DNA from: Hoeflea sp.
Lineage (GTDB): Bacteria; Pseudomonadota; Alphaproteobacteria; Rhizobiales; Rhizobiaceae
Assembly (NCBI RefSeq): GCF_030682515.1
Contig: NZ_JAUXOD010000064.1
Span: forward strand, 17,740-81,739
Length of the DNA: 64,000 nt
Direction: 5' to 3'
In this document: positions 48,210 through 57,865 of the stretch, piece after piece
Numbering within the stretch: the first letter of the stretch is position 1
Layout of the letters: every line of letters begins with the position of its first letter
Program-made: the position numbers and the translations under genes
The notes under the pieces: model-generated
What the model was told of the DNA's origin: nothing
Databases searched by the model: none
Seen by the model: only the letters and a program-made list of their open reading frames with translations

Positions 48210-50675
48210 CTAGGTGCCGCGCGGCTTGGCGCGCCGGGTCGGATCGGCTTCGGCCGGGTTCTCGGGCCAGGGGTGGCGCGGATATTTCCCGCGCATGTCG
48301 GCGCGCACATCCGCCCAGGATCCGGCCCAGAACCCGGGCAGGTCGCGCGTTGTCTGGATCGGCCGGTGCGCCGGCGACAAGAGCTCGAGCGTCAGCGGCA
48401 GCCGCCCGCCGGCAATCGCCGGATGCCGCCTCTCGCCGAACAGCTCCTGCACGCGGACCGCCACCACCGGGGTCTCCGCCTCGTAGCGGATCGGCAGCCG
48501 TGACCCTGTCGGGGCCTCGTAGTGGGTGGGCGTCAGGCGCTCGATCTCGCCGCGCGCGCCGGGTCCGCACAGCGCCAGCAGGCCCTGGTTGAGCCCGTCC
48601 CGGTCGATCGCCTTGAGCGAAGTGATCCCCGGCTGGTAGGGTGCAAACCAGGTCTCGAGCGTGTCGAGCAGCGCCGCATCCGAGACATCCGGCCAGGGCG
48701 CGCCGAGACTGCGGTGGAGAAAGCCGATCCGGTCGCGCAATTGCAGCCCGGCCGGCGAAAACGGCATGGCCTTGAGGCCCAACTTGCGGATCGCCGCGCA
48801 GAGCGCCGCCATCGCCTGTGCGGCGTCCGGCGCCGGCAGGGGTGTCTCGGCGAGGGTGATGGCGCCCAGCCTGCGGATCCGCCGGGCCCGCACCGAGCCG
48901 GACTGCGGATCGAAGACACACTCGTCGGCCTGCGTCGCCTCTTCAGCGAGCACGTCCTCCAGCGACTGACCAGAGAGTTCGGCGGCGGCCAGAATGCGTG
49001 CGGCCTGCGCCTTGCCGCTCAGATCCGCGATCACCAGGAATTCCGCGCCCGCCAGCCGCTCCGTTTCGTCGAGCGTCGCGCCGCGGCCATTGGCCAGCAC
49101 GAACCGGCCCCGACCACCCCTCTGCCGGGCGATCCGGTCGGGAAAGGCATGGGCGAGCAGCATCGCCGCGGGGACGGCGGTCTCCGGGCGCGCGGTCCTG
49201 CCGCCCCCCGCAATCCGCGCCGCCAGCGCCCTTGCGGCGGTACCGCGCGGCGTGCGGTCCGAGCGGAAGCGCGACAGCCTGGTCTCGAGGTCCACATCCT
49301 GCCCGCCGAGCCCCTGCTCGGTCAAAAGCACCGCGAGTTCCGCGGCCGCCAGTCCGTGCCCGTCCTCTTGGCCTGCCACCACCATCGAGGCGAGCCGCGG
49401 CGGCAGCGCCAGTTCACGCATGCGTTTGCCGCGCCGGGTCAGAACGCCCGCCGCGTCGATGGCGCCAAGCCTGAACAGCAGCGTGCGCGCCTCCTCGAGC
49501 GCCGCTTCAGGCGGCGGATCGATGAAGCGCAGGCGTCTCGGGTCGTTGACGCCCCAGGCGAGGCAATCGAGCACCAGCGCGGAGAGATCGCTGGCCAGGA
49601 TCTGCGGCGTGGAGAACGCCGGCAGCGCCTTGGTCTGCTCCGCCCGCCACAGCCTGACGGCGATCCCCGGCGCGGTCCGCCCGGCGCGCCCGGCCCGCTG
49701 GTCGACCGAGGCCTGCGAGGCACGGATGGTCTCGAGCCGCGTGATCCCCGTCGACGGCTCATAGACCGGCTGGCGCACCAGCCCGCTGTCGATGACGACC
49801 CGCACCCCGTCGATGGTGATCGAGCTTTCGGCCACCGGGGTGGCCAGCACCACCTTGCGTCGGCCTGTGGGCGCCGGCCGGATCGCGGCGTCCTGCTCGG
49901 CCGCCGTCAACCCGCCATAGAGCGGCTGCACGTCGGCCGTCGGTCCCAGCCGGCCTTCGAGCTTCCCCGCCACCTGGCGGATTTCGCCTTGGCCCGGCAG
50001 AAACGCAAGGATCGAGCCGCTTTCCGTGCGGCACAAAGTTTCGATGGCGCCCGCCATGGCGATCTCGATGCGCTCACCCGGCGGCCGGTCGAGATGGCGT
50101 ATCTCCACCGGATGGCTCCGGCCTTGGCTTTCGATCACCGGGCAGTCCCCCATGAGTCCCGCCACGCGGCCCGTGTCGAGTGTCGCCGACATCACCAGGA
50201 TGCGCAGGTCCTCGCGCAGGCCCGACTGGATGTCGAGCGCCAGCGCCAGCCCGAAATCGGCCTCCAGCGCACGCTCGTGGAATTCGTCGAAGATGACGCA
50301 ATCGATGCCGTCGAGATCGGTCGAGGCCAGCGCCATGCGGGTGAACACGCCCTCGGTCACCACTTCGATCCGCGTCCGCGCCGACACCTTGGTGTCGAGC
50401 CGCATCCTATAGCCGACGGTGCCGCCCACCTCCTCGCCGAGCATCGCCGCCATCCGCCGCGCCGCCGCCCGCGCCGCGAGCCGCCGCGGCTCGATGAGGA
50501 TGATCTTGCCTGTGAGCCACGGCTCGCCGATCAGCACCAGCGGCACCAGCGTGGTCTTGCCCGCGCCGGGCGGCGCCGCCAGCACGGTGTTGGGACTGCG
50601 GGCAAGGGCCTCGCGCAGTGCGGGAAGCACGTCGGACACCGGAAGATCGGGATGGCGCGCGGCGATGTCGCTCAC
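48210..50675 (-). CDS. hrpB: ATP-dependent helicase HrpB
   Basis: DEAH-family helicase (821 aa). Motif I is AAPPGAGKTTLVP, motif II DEFHERALEADFGLAL (DEFH variant), motif III VMSATLD, and motif VI QRAGRAGRTAPG. The C-terminal HrpB domain ends with PGFWAGSWADVRADMRGKYPRHPWPE, the family signature. Its physiological role is poorly known. The start is GTG at 50675, overlapping the stop of the ABC ATPase gene (GTGA), so it is coupled to a transporter with no obvious relation. Confidence 0.93.
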   Translation of the reverse strand: MSDIAARHPDLPVSDVLPALREALARSPNTVLAAPPGAGKTTLVPLVLIGEPWLTGKIILIEPRRLAARAAARRMAAMLGEEVGGTVGYRMRLDTKVSARTRIEVVTEGVFTRMALASTDLDGIDCVIFDEFHERALEADFGLALALDIQSGLREDLRILVMSATLDTGRVAGLMGDCPVIESQGRSHPVEIRHLDRPPGERIEIAMAGAIETLCRTESGSILAFLPGQGEIRQVAGKLEGRLGPTADVQPLYGGLTAAEQDAAIRPAPTGRRKVVLATPVAESSITIDGVRVVIDSGLVRQPVYEPSTGITRLETIRASQASVDQRAGRAGRTAPGIAVRLWRAEQTKALPAFSTPQILASDLSALVLDCLAWGVNDPRRLRFIDPPPEAALEEARTLLFRLGAIDAAGVLTRRGKRMRELALPPRLASMVVAGQEDGHGLAAAELAVLLTEQGLGGQDVDLETRLSRFRSDRTPRGTAARALAARIAGGGRTARPETAVPAAMLLAHAFPDRIARQRGGRGRFVLANGRGATLDETERLAGAEFLVIADLSGKAQAARILAAAELSGQSLEDVLAEEATQADECVFDPQSGSVRARRIRRLGAITLAETPLPAPDAAQAMAALCAAIRKLGLKAMPFSPAGLQLRDRIGFLHRSLGAPWPDVSDAALLDTLETWFAPYQPGITSLKAIDRDGLNQGLLALCGPGARGEIERLTPTHYEAPTGSRLPIRYEAETPVVAVRVQELFGERRHPAIAGGRLPLTLELLSPAHRPIQTTRDLPGFWAGSWADVRADMRGKYPRHPWPENPAEADPTRRAKPRGT

Positions 50676-51334
50676 GGCTGCCCGACCCTGTGCAGCGCGC
50701 CGCCCGCGGCGCGCGCGTCCTCGGCGTCATGGGTGACAAACACCACCGGCAGTCCGGCCCGGCGCGCCCGGTCGAACACCAGCTGCCGCGTCTGCTCGCG
50801 CAGATCGGCGTCGAGCTTGGAAAACGGCTCGTCGAGCAGCAGGATCCGCGGATGCGACACCAGCACCCGCTGCAGCGCGACCCGGGCCTTCTGCCCGCCC
50901 GAGAGCGTGTCGGGATCGCGGTCGCCGAAATCCGCGAGATCCGCGTCCTCGAGCGCCGCCTGCGCCAGGCTGCGCCGGTGCTTCCGGCCGCGAACATCTT
51001 CCGGAATGGCGATGGCAATATTGTCGATGACGCTCAGATGCGGAAACAGCAGCGGATCCTGGAACAGGATCCCGGCATGGCGCTGTTCCGCCGGCAGCGC
51101 CGTCAGGTCGACGCCATCCACCTTAACCCGGCCGCTTGCCGAAAACACCGGATCGAGAAACCCGCCGAGATAGGCGAGCAGCGTCGACTTCCCCGACCCC
51201 GATGGGCCCATCACCGTCAGCGTCTCCCCGCGTCCGACCTGCGCGTCGAGCGCCACCAGCACCCGGCCGTCGAGGCTTATCCGCACCCCGTCCAGCACCA
51301 GTCCCTGATTGTCGGTCACATGATCCACTCTCAC
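50672..51334 (-). CDS. ABC transporter ATPase, YnjD-like
   Basis: A 220-aa ATPase with Walker A TVMGPSGSGKSTLLAYLGG, Q-loop ILFQDPLLFPHLS, signature LSGGQKARVALQR, Walker B ILLLDEPFSKLDADLR and switch His VVFVTHDAEDA. It is closest to the YnjD type, and the two genes upstream are YnjC- and YnjB-like. The GTG start overlaps the permease stop by 4 nt. The substrate of the Ynj transporter family is not established; thiamine-like and metal substrates are only guesses. Confidence 0.88.
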   Translation of the reverse strand: MRVDHVTDNQGLVLDGVRISLDGRVLVALDAQVGRGETLTVMGPSGSGKSTLLAYLGGFLDPVFSASGRVKVDGVDLTALPAEQRHAGILFQDPLLFPHLSVIDNIAIAIPEDVRGRKHRRSLAQAALEDADLADFGDRDPDTLSGGQKARVALQRVLVSHPRILLLDEPFSKLDADLREQTRQLVFDRARRAGLPVVFVTHDAEDARAAGGALHRVGQP

Positions 51335-53025
51335 ACCCGCAAGCCTCGCCGGTTGCGGAATACCAAGCCCGGCAATCCTATGGCAATGGCAAAGGCCAGA
51401 AACGGCAGCAGCGTCTGCATGAAGGCATAGACGCCGATGACGCGGCGATTGCCCCCGGCCGCCAGCGCCACCGCCTCGGTGGTGACCGTGGTCAGCCGGC
51501 CGGCGCCGATCAAGACGGTCGGCAGATACTGGCCGACCGAGACCGAGAACCCGACGGCGGCGGCCGTCAGGATGGCGCGGCTGAGCATCGGCAGCCTTAT
51601 CCGGACCAGCGTCCGCGTCCGGCTCATGCCGAGCCCCGCGGCGATCAGGTCATGGCGCCGGTCGTGCGCCCGCCAGGGATCGCTCAGCGACAGGAACACA
51701 TAGGGCAGCACGAACACGAGATGCGCCAGCACCAGCGCCGGAAAGCTGGCGTCGATGCCGAGCCAGATCGACAGCACCTGCAGGCCGAACATGAACGAGA
51801 TCTGCGGCACGATCAGCGGCAGGTAGATGAGCAGCAGCGCCCCGCCGCCGCGCCCGCGCCCGGTCTCGTATTCGCGCTCCAGGCAAAGGATGGTGAGCGT
51901 CAGCGCAATCAGGGTCGACACCAGGGCGACAGAGAACGTCGTGCCCAGTGGGCCGCTCATCCGCGGCAGCGCCTGCATCCAGCTTTTCCAGGTAAAACTC
52001 GAAGGCAGCGCATCCGGGAACTGCCAGAGGCCCGACACCGACCACAGCGCCAGCACCGCGATGCCGCCAAAGACGATCGCGGCCGATCCGCCCATCACCG
52101 TCCGGGCAAGCGCGCGCAGCGCCATGTCGCGCCGCCAGCGCCGGCCATTGTGGCGCATCAGGCCGGCCAGCGCCCCGCCAGCCCGTTCCAGCCCGACCCA
52201 GGCGATCAGCGCCACCAGCGTCACCCCCAGCTGCAGGATGGCGCCGGCCGAGGCCAGGAACCGTGCCTCCAGATCCGGGTCGTTCATCCAGTCGATGAGC
52301 CGCACCGGCAGCGTCGGCGGCAGATGCGGGCCGAGGATCAGGGCGACGTCGACCACGGAAGTCGCATAGGCCACGACCGCGAAGACGGCGAGACGGATCT
52401 GCCGGTAGACCGGCGGCCACAGCAGGAAGGTGAAGCTCGCCACGCGGCCGTATCCGAGCGAGCGGCCGAGCCGCATGGTCTCGATATGCCGCGTCTGGGG
52501 CAGGGCCGCGAGCGTGACCAGAAACAGGAACGGGATTTCCTTGACGATCAGCCCCGCCATCATCGACAGCGCCAGCGGGTCGTTGATGATCAGGAGATCG
52601 GGCGGCCGGTCGAGCCCGGTGAGCCAGGGCGAGACCAGCCGCATGATCATGCCCGAGGGCGCGATCAGGAAGGCGAGGCCAAACGCCGCCGCCGCATGCG
52701 GCACCGACAGCAGCGGCGAGATCATCCGCCGCATTCGCGCAAAGCCGGAAGTCCCCAGATCGCTTGCCACGAAACCGGCCACCGCGCCGAGAGACACCAG
52801 CGTCGTGACCAGCCCGATCACGATCGACAGCAGCGACGAACGCCAGATGCCCGGCACTTCTGCCAGCTCGGTGAAATGTTGGGTGGTGAAATCCGACCCG
52901 CCCAGGTCAGGCAGGTAGCCCAGCGCCGGCAGCGCAGTTCCCGCCAGGCCGAAGGCCAGGGGACCGAGCAGGATAGCCAGGGTCAGGGGCGGCGCCAGGC
53001 GCGCCAGACGCACGCCGCCTGTCAT
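51331..53025 (-). CDS. ABC transporter permease, YnjC-like fused double permease
   Basis: A 564-aa permease with two BPD_transp_1 units in one chain, about residues 50-270 and 330-550. It contains roughly twelve hydrophobic helices. EAA-type loops are visible in each half (MRLGRSLGYGRVASFTFLLWP and LIAAGLGMSRTRTLVRIRLP). One chain replaces the usual permease pair, as in YnjC and the iron-type (FbpB) permeases. It overlaps the ATPase gene and follows the binding protein by 31 nt. Confidence 0.88.
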   Translation of the reverse strand: MTGGVRLARLAPPLTLAILLGPLAFGLAGTALPALGYLPDLGGSDFTTQHFTELAEVPGIWRSSLLSIVIGLVTTLVSLGAVAGFVASDLGTSGFARMRRMISPLLSVPHAAAAFGLAFLIAPSGMIMRLVSPWLTGLDRPPDLLIINDPLALSMMAGLIVKEIPFLFLVTLAALPQTRHIETMRLGRSLGYGRVASFTFLLWPPVYRQIRLAVFAVVAYATSVVDVALILGPHLPPTLPVRLIDWMNDPDLEARFLASAGAILQLGVTLVALIAWVGLERAGGALAGLMRHNGRRWRRDMALRALARTVMGGSAAIVFGGIAVLALWSVSGLWQFPDALPSSFTWKSWMQALPRMSGPLGTTFSVALVSTLIALTLTILCLEREYETGRGRGGGALLLIYLPLIVPQISFMFGLQVLSIWLGIDASFPALVLAHLVFVLPYVFLSLSDPWRAHDRRHDLIAAGLGMSRTRTLVRIRLPMLSRAILTAAAVGFSVSVGQYLPTVLIGAGRLTTVTTEAVALAAGGNRRVIGVYAFMQTLLPFLAFAIAIGLPGLVFRNRRGLRV

Positions 53026-53056
53026 GTTACCTGGTCCCGCCGGGCCCGGTCATCCG

Positions 53057-54289
53057 TCAGTTGGCCGCGCCGTAGCGCTTGAGCCACTCGCCCTCGATCC
53101 GCTCCATCCAGTCCGGATGCGGCTCGTCGAGTGCCGGGCCGAGTTCGTCGGGCTTGAGCGTGGCGATGCCGAGATCGAGCGCATCGAACGCGGCGCGGTC
53201 CTCGGCGGGGATTTTGTCCATCGACAGCACGGTGGGGTCGCCCCAGACCGCGGGATCCTGCTTGCGCACCTGCGCCTCCGGCGAAATCAGGAAATTGGCG
53301 AGCACCAGCGCGCCCGCCTTTGACGCCGCATTGTAGGGAATCGCCACGAAATGGGTGTTGCCGAGCGTGCCCTCGGTATAGGTGAAGGAGCGCACGGTAT
53401 CGGGCAGTTCGCCCGCGGCGATGCCGGCCGAGGCTTCCGACGGATTGAAGGCGAAGATGATGTCGAGTTCGCCGTCGGCGAGCTTCTGCTTCATGTCGGG
53501 ATAGTTCTGCGGATAGGCCTTTCCGCCGCGCCACAGATTGGGATGAAGCTTGTCGAGATAGGCAAACAGCGGCGCCACGTCGTCGCTGAAGCTCGCCTCG
53601 TTGATCGGCTGGCCGAGCTTGGAGGGATCTTCAATGGTCTCGATCAGAACCTGCTTGAGGAAGGACGAGCCGATGAAATCCGGCGGCTGCGGGTAGGAGA
53701 AGCGTCCGGGATTCCGCTCGGTCCAGTCCAGCAACTCGGCGGACGAATGCGGCACGTTGTCGGCGGGCGTGCGCGCGGTGTCATGGAAGAACACCATCTT
53801 GGCGCCGCCCCAGGGGCTTTCGAGCCCGTCTGTGGGAATGGTGAAATCGGTCAGGATCGTGGGTTTGTTCTCGTGGTCGACATAGGCCCAGTTGGGCAGG
53901 GACGTAGTCCAGTCCGGCGCCATCAGCAATTGCTGGCGTTTCATCGAGGCGAAGTTCTCGCCATTGATCCAGATGAGATCGACGGAGCCGCCCTGGTTCT
54001 TGCCCGCGGCCTTCTCGGCCAGCACCTTGGCCACCGCATTGGCGGTGTCGTCGAGTTTCACGTGAACCACGGTGACGCCGAACCGGTCCTTCAGCGTCTG
54101 GCCAGCCCAGTCGATGTAGCTGTTGATGTTCTCGGACCCGCCCCAGGCGTTGAAATAGACCGTCTGCCCCTTGGCTTCAGTCAGAACCGCATCCCAGTTG
54201 CGCGGATCCGGATCGGCGGCGTGGGAGACGTGCGATAGGCCAAGCGCGGCGGTCACGGCGCCGGCAAACAGGATCGGAGACTTGAGCAT
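53057..54289 (-). CDS. ABC transporter substrate-binding protein, YnjB-like
   Basis: A periplasmic binding protein of about 410 aa. The signal peptide is MLKSPILFAGAVTAALGLSH followed by VSHA and cleavage before ADPD. Family blocks are VYFNAWGGSENINSYIDWAG, VDLIWINGENFASM and FSYPQPPDFIGSSFL. I prefer the ATG at 54289, which has GAGGA just upstream on the minus strand; ATG 54301 is also in frame. It is first in a ynjBCD-like unit downstream of polA, with its own gap of 129 nt. Confidence 0.88.
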   Translation of the reverse strand: MLKSPILFAGAVTAALGLSHVSHAADPDPRNWDAVLTEAKGQTVYFNAWGGSENINSYIDWAGQTLKDRFGVTVVHVKLDDTANAVAKVLAEKAAGKNQGGSVDLIWINGENFASMKRQQLLMAPDWTTSLPNWAYVDHENKPTILTDFTIPTDGLESPWGGAKMVFFHDTARTPADNVPHSSAELLDWTERNPGRFSYPQPPDFIGSSFLKQVLIETIEDPSKLGQPINEASFSDDVAPLFAYLDKLHPNLWRGGKAYPQNYPDMKQKLADGELDIIFAFNPSEASAGIAAGELPDTVRSFTYTEGTLGNTHFVAIPYNAASKAGALVLANFLISPEAQVRKQDPAVWGDPTVLSMDKIPAEDRAAFDALDLGIATLKPDELGPALDEPHPDWMERIEGEWLKRYGAAN

Positions 54290-54418
54290 GGCATTCCTCA
54301 TGAAGCGGGCCTCATGGACCGGGGAGATTTCAATCCAATCACCACAAGGTACCGGTGACGTCAATCAAACCGGCCGCACCCAAGCGTCACAATTTGGTGA
54401 TTCGCGCGTGTATCTCCC

Positions 54419-57367
54419 CTAATGCGCCTCGTCCCAGTTCCTGGCCGCCCGCGCGTCGACCTTGAGCGGCACTGCCATGTCGAGCGCCGGCATGGCGGCG
54501 TTTTCCATCACCTCGACGATCACCGGAATGATCGTCTCGGCCTCGGCTTCCGCGGCCTCGAACACCAGTTCGTCATGCACCTGCAGCAGCATCCGCGCGT
54601 TGAGGCCCGCCTTTTTGAGCGCCGGCTCCATGCGCACCATGGCGCGGCGGATGATGTCGGCGGCCGATCCCTGGATCGGCGCGTTGATGGCGGCGCGCTC
54701 GTTGAAGGCGCGGACCTGCGGATTGGAGGAGCGGATCTCCGGATAATGCGCCCGGCGGCCGAAGATGGTGGTCACATAGCCATGTTCCTTGGCTTCCGCC
54801 TTGGTGGCCTCCATGTAGTCCTTGATGCCGGGGAAGCGCTCCAAATACTTGCGGATATAGTCGCCCGCCTCCGAGCGCTCGATGCCGAGCTGGTTGGCAA
54901 GGCCAAAGGCCGAGATGCCGTAGATGATGCCGAAATTGATGGCCTTGGCGCGCCGGCGCACTTCCGACGGCATGCCCTCGACCGGAACCCCGAACATCTC
55001 GGACGCCGTCATGGCGTGAATGTCGACGCCGTCGGCGAAGGCCTGCGTCAATTGCGGGATGTTCGCCACATGCGCCAGCACCCGGAGCTCGATCTGGCTG
55101 TAGTCGGCCGAGATCAGCACATTGCCGGGCTCGGCGATGAAGGCGGTGCGGATCTTGCGGCCCTCCGCCGTGCGCACCGGGATGTTCTGGATGTTCGGAT
55201 CGGACGACGACAGCCGACCGGTGGTGGTCGCCGCCATCGCAAACGAGGTGTGCACGCGTTTCGTCTCGGGATGGATGAACCCCGGAAGCGCGTCCGTGTA
55301 GGTGGATTTGAGCTTGGTCAGCTGCCGCCAGTCGACGATCTTGCGCGGCAGTTCGTGGCCGACGGCGGCCAGGTCCTCGAGCACCTGGGCCGATGTCGAC
55401 CATTGCCCGGTCTTGGTCTTCGTCCCGCCCGGCAGGCCCATCTTGCCGAACAGGATGTCGCCCAGCTGCTTGGGCGAGCCGACATTGAAGGTCTCCCCTG
55501 CCAGCTGCTGGATTTCCGCCTCGAGCGCCGCCGCGCCCTGGGCCAGTTCGCCCGACAGCCGCGACAGGATCTGCCGGTCGATGCGGATGCCGCGCTCTTC
55601 CATGCGCATCAAGACCGGCGCCAGCGGCCGCTCGAGCCGCTCATAGACGCTGGTCAGCCCCTCGGCCGAGAGCCGCGGCTTGAGCACGTGCCACAGCCTG
55701 AGCGTCACCTCGGCATCCTCCGCCGCGTACGCCGTCGCCTTGTCGATCGCCACTTCCGCGAACGGAACCGAGCTCTTGCCCGAGCCGGTCACATCCTTGT
55801 AGCTGATCGCCGTGTGGCCGAGCCAGCGTTCGGAAAGCGCGTCCATGCCATGGCCGCCGGCGCCGGCGTCGAGCACATAGGACAACAGCATCGTGTCGTC
55901 GAAGCTCTCGATCCGGATGCCGTGCCGCGCCAGCACCAGCATGTCGTATTTCAGGTTCTGCCCGACCTTGAGCACCGACGGGTCTTCCAAGAGCGCCTTC
56001 AGCTCATCCAGCGCGGCGCGGATCGGCATCTGTCCGGGCTGCGCGCCGCCGCCGCCAAGAAGGTCGCCCACGCCGTTGGAGTGCGCCAGCGGCGCGTAGC
56101 AGGCGATCACTTGGAATTCCCCGGCCTCGGGCGCCACGACGGGAACGGCCAGCGAAAACCCGACCAGGTCCGCCTGCATCGCATCGAGCGACGTGGTCTC
56201 GGTGTCGAAGGCGACAATGCCGCGCTCCCGCGCCACCGCACACCAGGCCTTGAGCTCTTCGATCGTGCCCAGCGTCTGGTAGCCGCCGGTGTCGATCTTG
56301 GCGCCAACCGCGGCCTCCGCGCGCTTCCTGGCGAGCCCCTGCGGCGTGTCGACGCTCTTGCCGTCCTGCGTCGCGAAGGCGGAGGTGCCTGCTGTTGCCT
56401 CGCCCGGATCGAGATCTGGGCCGCGCATCTCGGCCGTATCGATGGCCACGCTGGCCGCGTCCACCGCGCCCGCGTCGGTCTCGGTGGCCTCGGCCACGCG
56501 CCGGGTCAGCGAGGTGAATTCCATCGCCTTGAGGAAGGCCACCAGCTTGGGCCCGTCCGGCGGATTGAGCACCAGGTCGTCGAGGCTTTCGGGAACCTCG
56601 ACATCGTCCTTGAGCTTGACCAGTTCGCGGCTGATCCGCGCCTTGTCGGCGAATTCGATGATGTTCTCGCGCCGCTTGGTCTGCGGGATCTCGCCCGCGC
56701 GCGCGAGCAGCGTGTCGAGATCGCCGAACTGCTCGATCAGTTGTGCCGCGGTCTTGGGCCCGATGCCGGGAATGCCCGGCACATTGTCGACCGAATCGCC
56801 CGTGAGCGCCTGCAGGTCGATCATCTTCTCGGGCGGCACGCCCCATTTCTCGATGACCTCGGCCACGCCGATCTGCTTGTCCTTCATGCTGTCATACATC
56901 GACACCTGCGGCCCGACGAGCTGCATCAGGTCCTTGTCCGACGAGATCACCGTCACGTCGGCGCCGGCCTCGCGCGCCAGCCGCGCATAGGTGGCGATCA
57001 GGTCGTCGGCCTCGAAGCCCTCCATCTCGATGCAGGGCAGGTCGAAGGCCCGCGTCGCCTCGCGGATGACGGCGAATTGCGGGATCAGGTCTTCCGGCGG
57101 CGCCGAGCGGTTGGCCTTGTATTCGGGATAGAGCTCGTTGCGGAAGGTTTTCGAGGAATAGTCGAAGATCACCGCGAAGTGTGTGGGCGTCACGCCGACG
57201 GAGGTGTCGCGGGCCGACACCATCAGCTTCCACAGCATGTTGCAGAAGCCGGATACTGCGCCCACCGGAAGGCCGTCGGACTTGCGCGTCAGCGGTGGCA
57301 ACGCGTGGTAGGCCCGGAAAATATAGCCGGACCCGTCGACGAGGAAGAGATGATCACCATGTTTCAT
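54419..57367 (-). CDS. polA: DNA polymerase I
   Basis: A 982-aa polymerase for Okazaki fragment maturation and repair. The N-terminal 5'-3' nuclease has LVDGSGYIFRAYHAL and VIFDYSSKTFRNELYPEYK. The 3'-5' proofreading domain looks active: VAFDTETTSLD, NLKYDMLVL and YAAEDAEVTL keep the metal ligands. The polymerase domain has SADYSQIELRVLAH, RRRAKAINFGIIYG and LLQVHDELVFE. The gene's left flank is the sRNA locus at 57549, an arrangement conserved in Sinorhizobium. Confidence 0.97.
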   Translation of the reverse strand: MKHGDHLFLVDGSGYIFRAYHALPPLTRKSDGLPVGAVSGFCNMLWKLMVSARDTSVGVTPTHFAVIFDYSSKTFRNELYPEYKANRSAPPEDLIPQFAVIREATRAFDLPCIEMEGFEADDLIATYARLAREAGADVTVISSDKDLMQLVGPQVSMYDSMKDKQIGVAEVIEKWGVPPEKMIDLQALTGDSVDNVPGIPGIGPKTAAQLIEQFGDLDTLLARAGEIPQTKRRENIIEFADKARISRELVKLKDDVEVPESLDDLVLNPPDGPKLVAFLKAMEFTSLTRRVAEATETDAGAVDAASVAIDTAEMRGPDLDPGEATAGTSAFATQDGKSVDTPQGLARKRAEAAVGAKIDTGGYQTLGTIEELKAWCAVARERGIVAFDTETTSLDAMQADLVGFSLAVPVVAPEAGEFQVIACYAPLAHSNGVGDLLGGGGAQPGQMPIRAALDELKALLEDPSVLKVGQNLKYDMLVLARHGIRIESFDDTMLLSYVLDAGAGGHGMDALSERWLGHTAISYKDVTGSGKSSVPFAEVAIDKATAYAAEDAEVTLRLWHVLKPRLSAEGLTSVYERLERPLAPVLMRMEERGIRIDRQILSRLSGELAQGAAALEAEIQQLAGETFNVGSPKQLGDILFGKMGLPGGTKTKTGQWSTSAQVLEDLAAVGHELPRKIVDWRQLTKLKSTYTDALPGFIHPETKRVHTSFAMAATTTGRLSSSDPNIQNIPVRTAEGRKIRTAFIAEPGNVLISADYSQIELRVLAHVANIPQLTQAFADGVDIHAMTASEMFGVPVEGMPSEVRRRAKAINFGIIYGISAFGLANQLGIERSEAGDYIRKYLERFPGIKDYMEATKAEAKEHGYVTTIFGRRAHYPEIRSSNPQVRAFNERAAINAPIQGSAADIIRRAMVRMEPALKKAGLNARMLLQVHDELVFEAAEAEAETIIPVIVEVMENAAMPALDMAVPLKVDARAARNWDEAH

Positions 57368-57548
57368 GCCGCAAGGATTAGCGCGGGGCCGCCGCGAGGT
57401 CCATGCGGTTCCTGCGGGTTATGCGGTGAAAATGTGCGCGCGAGGATTCTGCCCTGACCGGCGGGTCCGGGATACCGCGCGCACCTGCGGCGAAGGCCCA
57501 AAGCGCCCGGACTTCACGCTTTCGTTACGAACTTGTAATGTTCGTGTC

Positions 57549-57577
57549 CTTGAAAAGCCACATTCAAAGGGCCAAAT
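57549..57577 (+). promoter_or_regulatory. Promoter of the alpha-r7-type sRNA
   Basis: CTTGAA (57549-57554) and CCAAAT (57572-57577) are separated by 17 nt. This resembles the rhizobial sigma-70 consensus CTTGAC-N17-CTATAT. The start of transcription would be near 57584-57585. Confidence 0.6.
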
Positions 57578-57584
57578 CCTACTT

Positions 57585-57738
57585 ACCGGCGAACGAATAA
57601 GCCGATGTCTGGAATTCCGGCTCGTCCCCCGCCGCCTCCAGACCAAGGACAAGGGCCTCCCCGCCCCCTCTTATGGCCCTTGTCCGACCAATACGCCGCC
57701 ATGACCTTCCCCCCTTTGGTCATGGCGGCTTTTCTTTT
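57585..57738 (+). ncRNA. Trans-acting sRNA, alpha-r7 (Smr7C) family
   Basis: About 150 nt with three stem-loops. Stem 1 pairs GTCTGGA (57607-57613) with TCCAGAC (57637-57643). Stem 2 is an 11-bp perfect stem (57647-57657 with 57675-57685). Stem 3 is a 12-bp stem (57695-57706 with 57718-57729) followed by TTTTCTTTT, a Rho-independent terminator. All three loops contain runs of C (CCCCC, CCCCGCCCCC, CCCCCC), able to pair with Shine-Dalgarno sequences. Smr7C of Sinorhizobium lies beside polA, as I recall, and has this architecture and length. No protein frame is supported in this region. The rest of the polA gap (57368-57548) shows nothing else. Confidence 0.8.
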
Positions 57739-57865
57739 CCCCCTTCTCCGCAAGTGCATGCAAGGTCCGGACTTCGTCCGGACATGTCTGACCCTGGCTG
57801 TCGGGTCTGGAGAAAAGACATCTCGGAATGTAATCTCACCGGGGAGAAGACTGCGGGGCTCGGGC

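Noticed and set aside
48172..48921. 249-codon frame overlapping the 3' part of hrpB on the same strand
   Set aside because: Out-of-frame reading of hrpB; the HrpB C-terminal signature is in the main frame.
48522..51173. Open frame of 883 codons opposite hrpB and the ABC ATPase
   Set aside because: Antisense shadow crossing two real genes, Arg/Pro-rich.
54422..57457. Open frame of 1011 codons on the plus strand opposite polA
   Set aside because: Antisense shadow of polA with His/Arg/Gly-rich composition and no recognisable domain.
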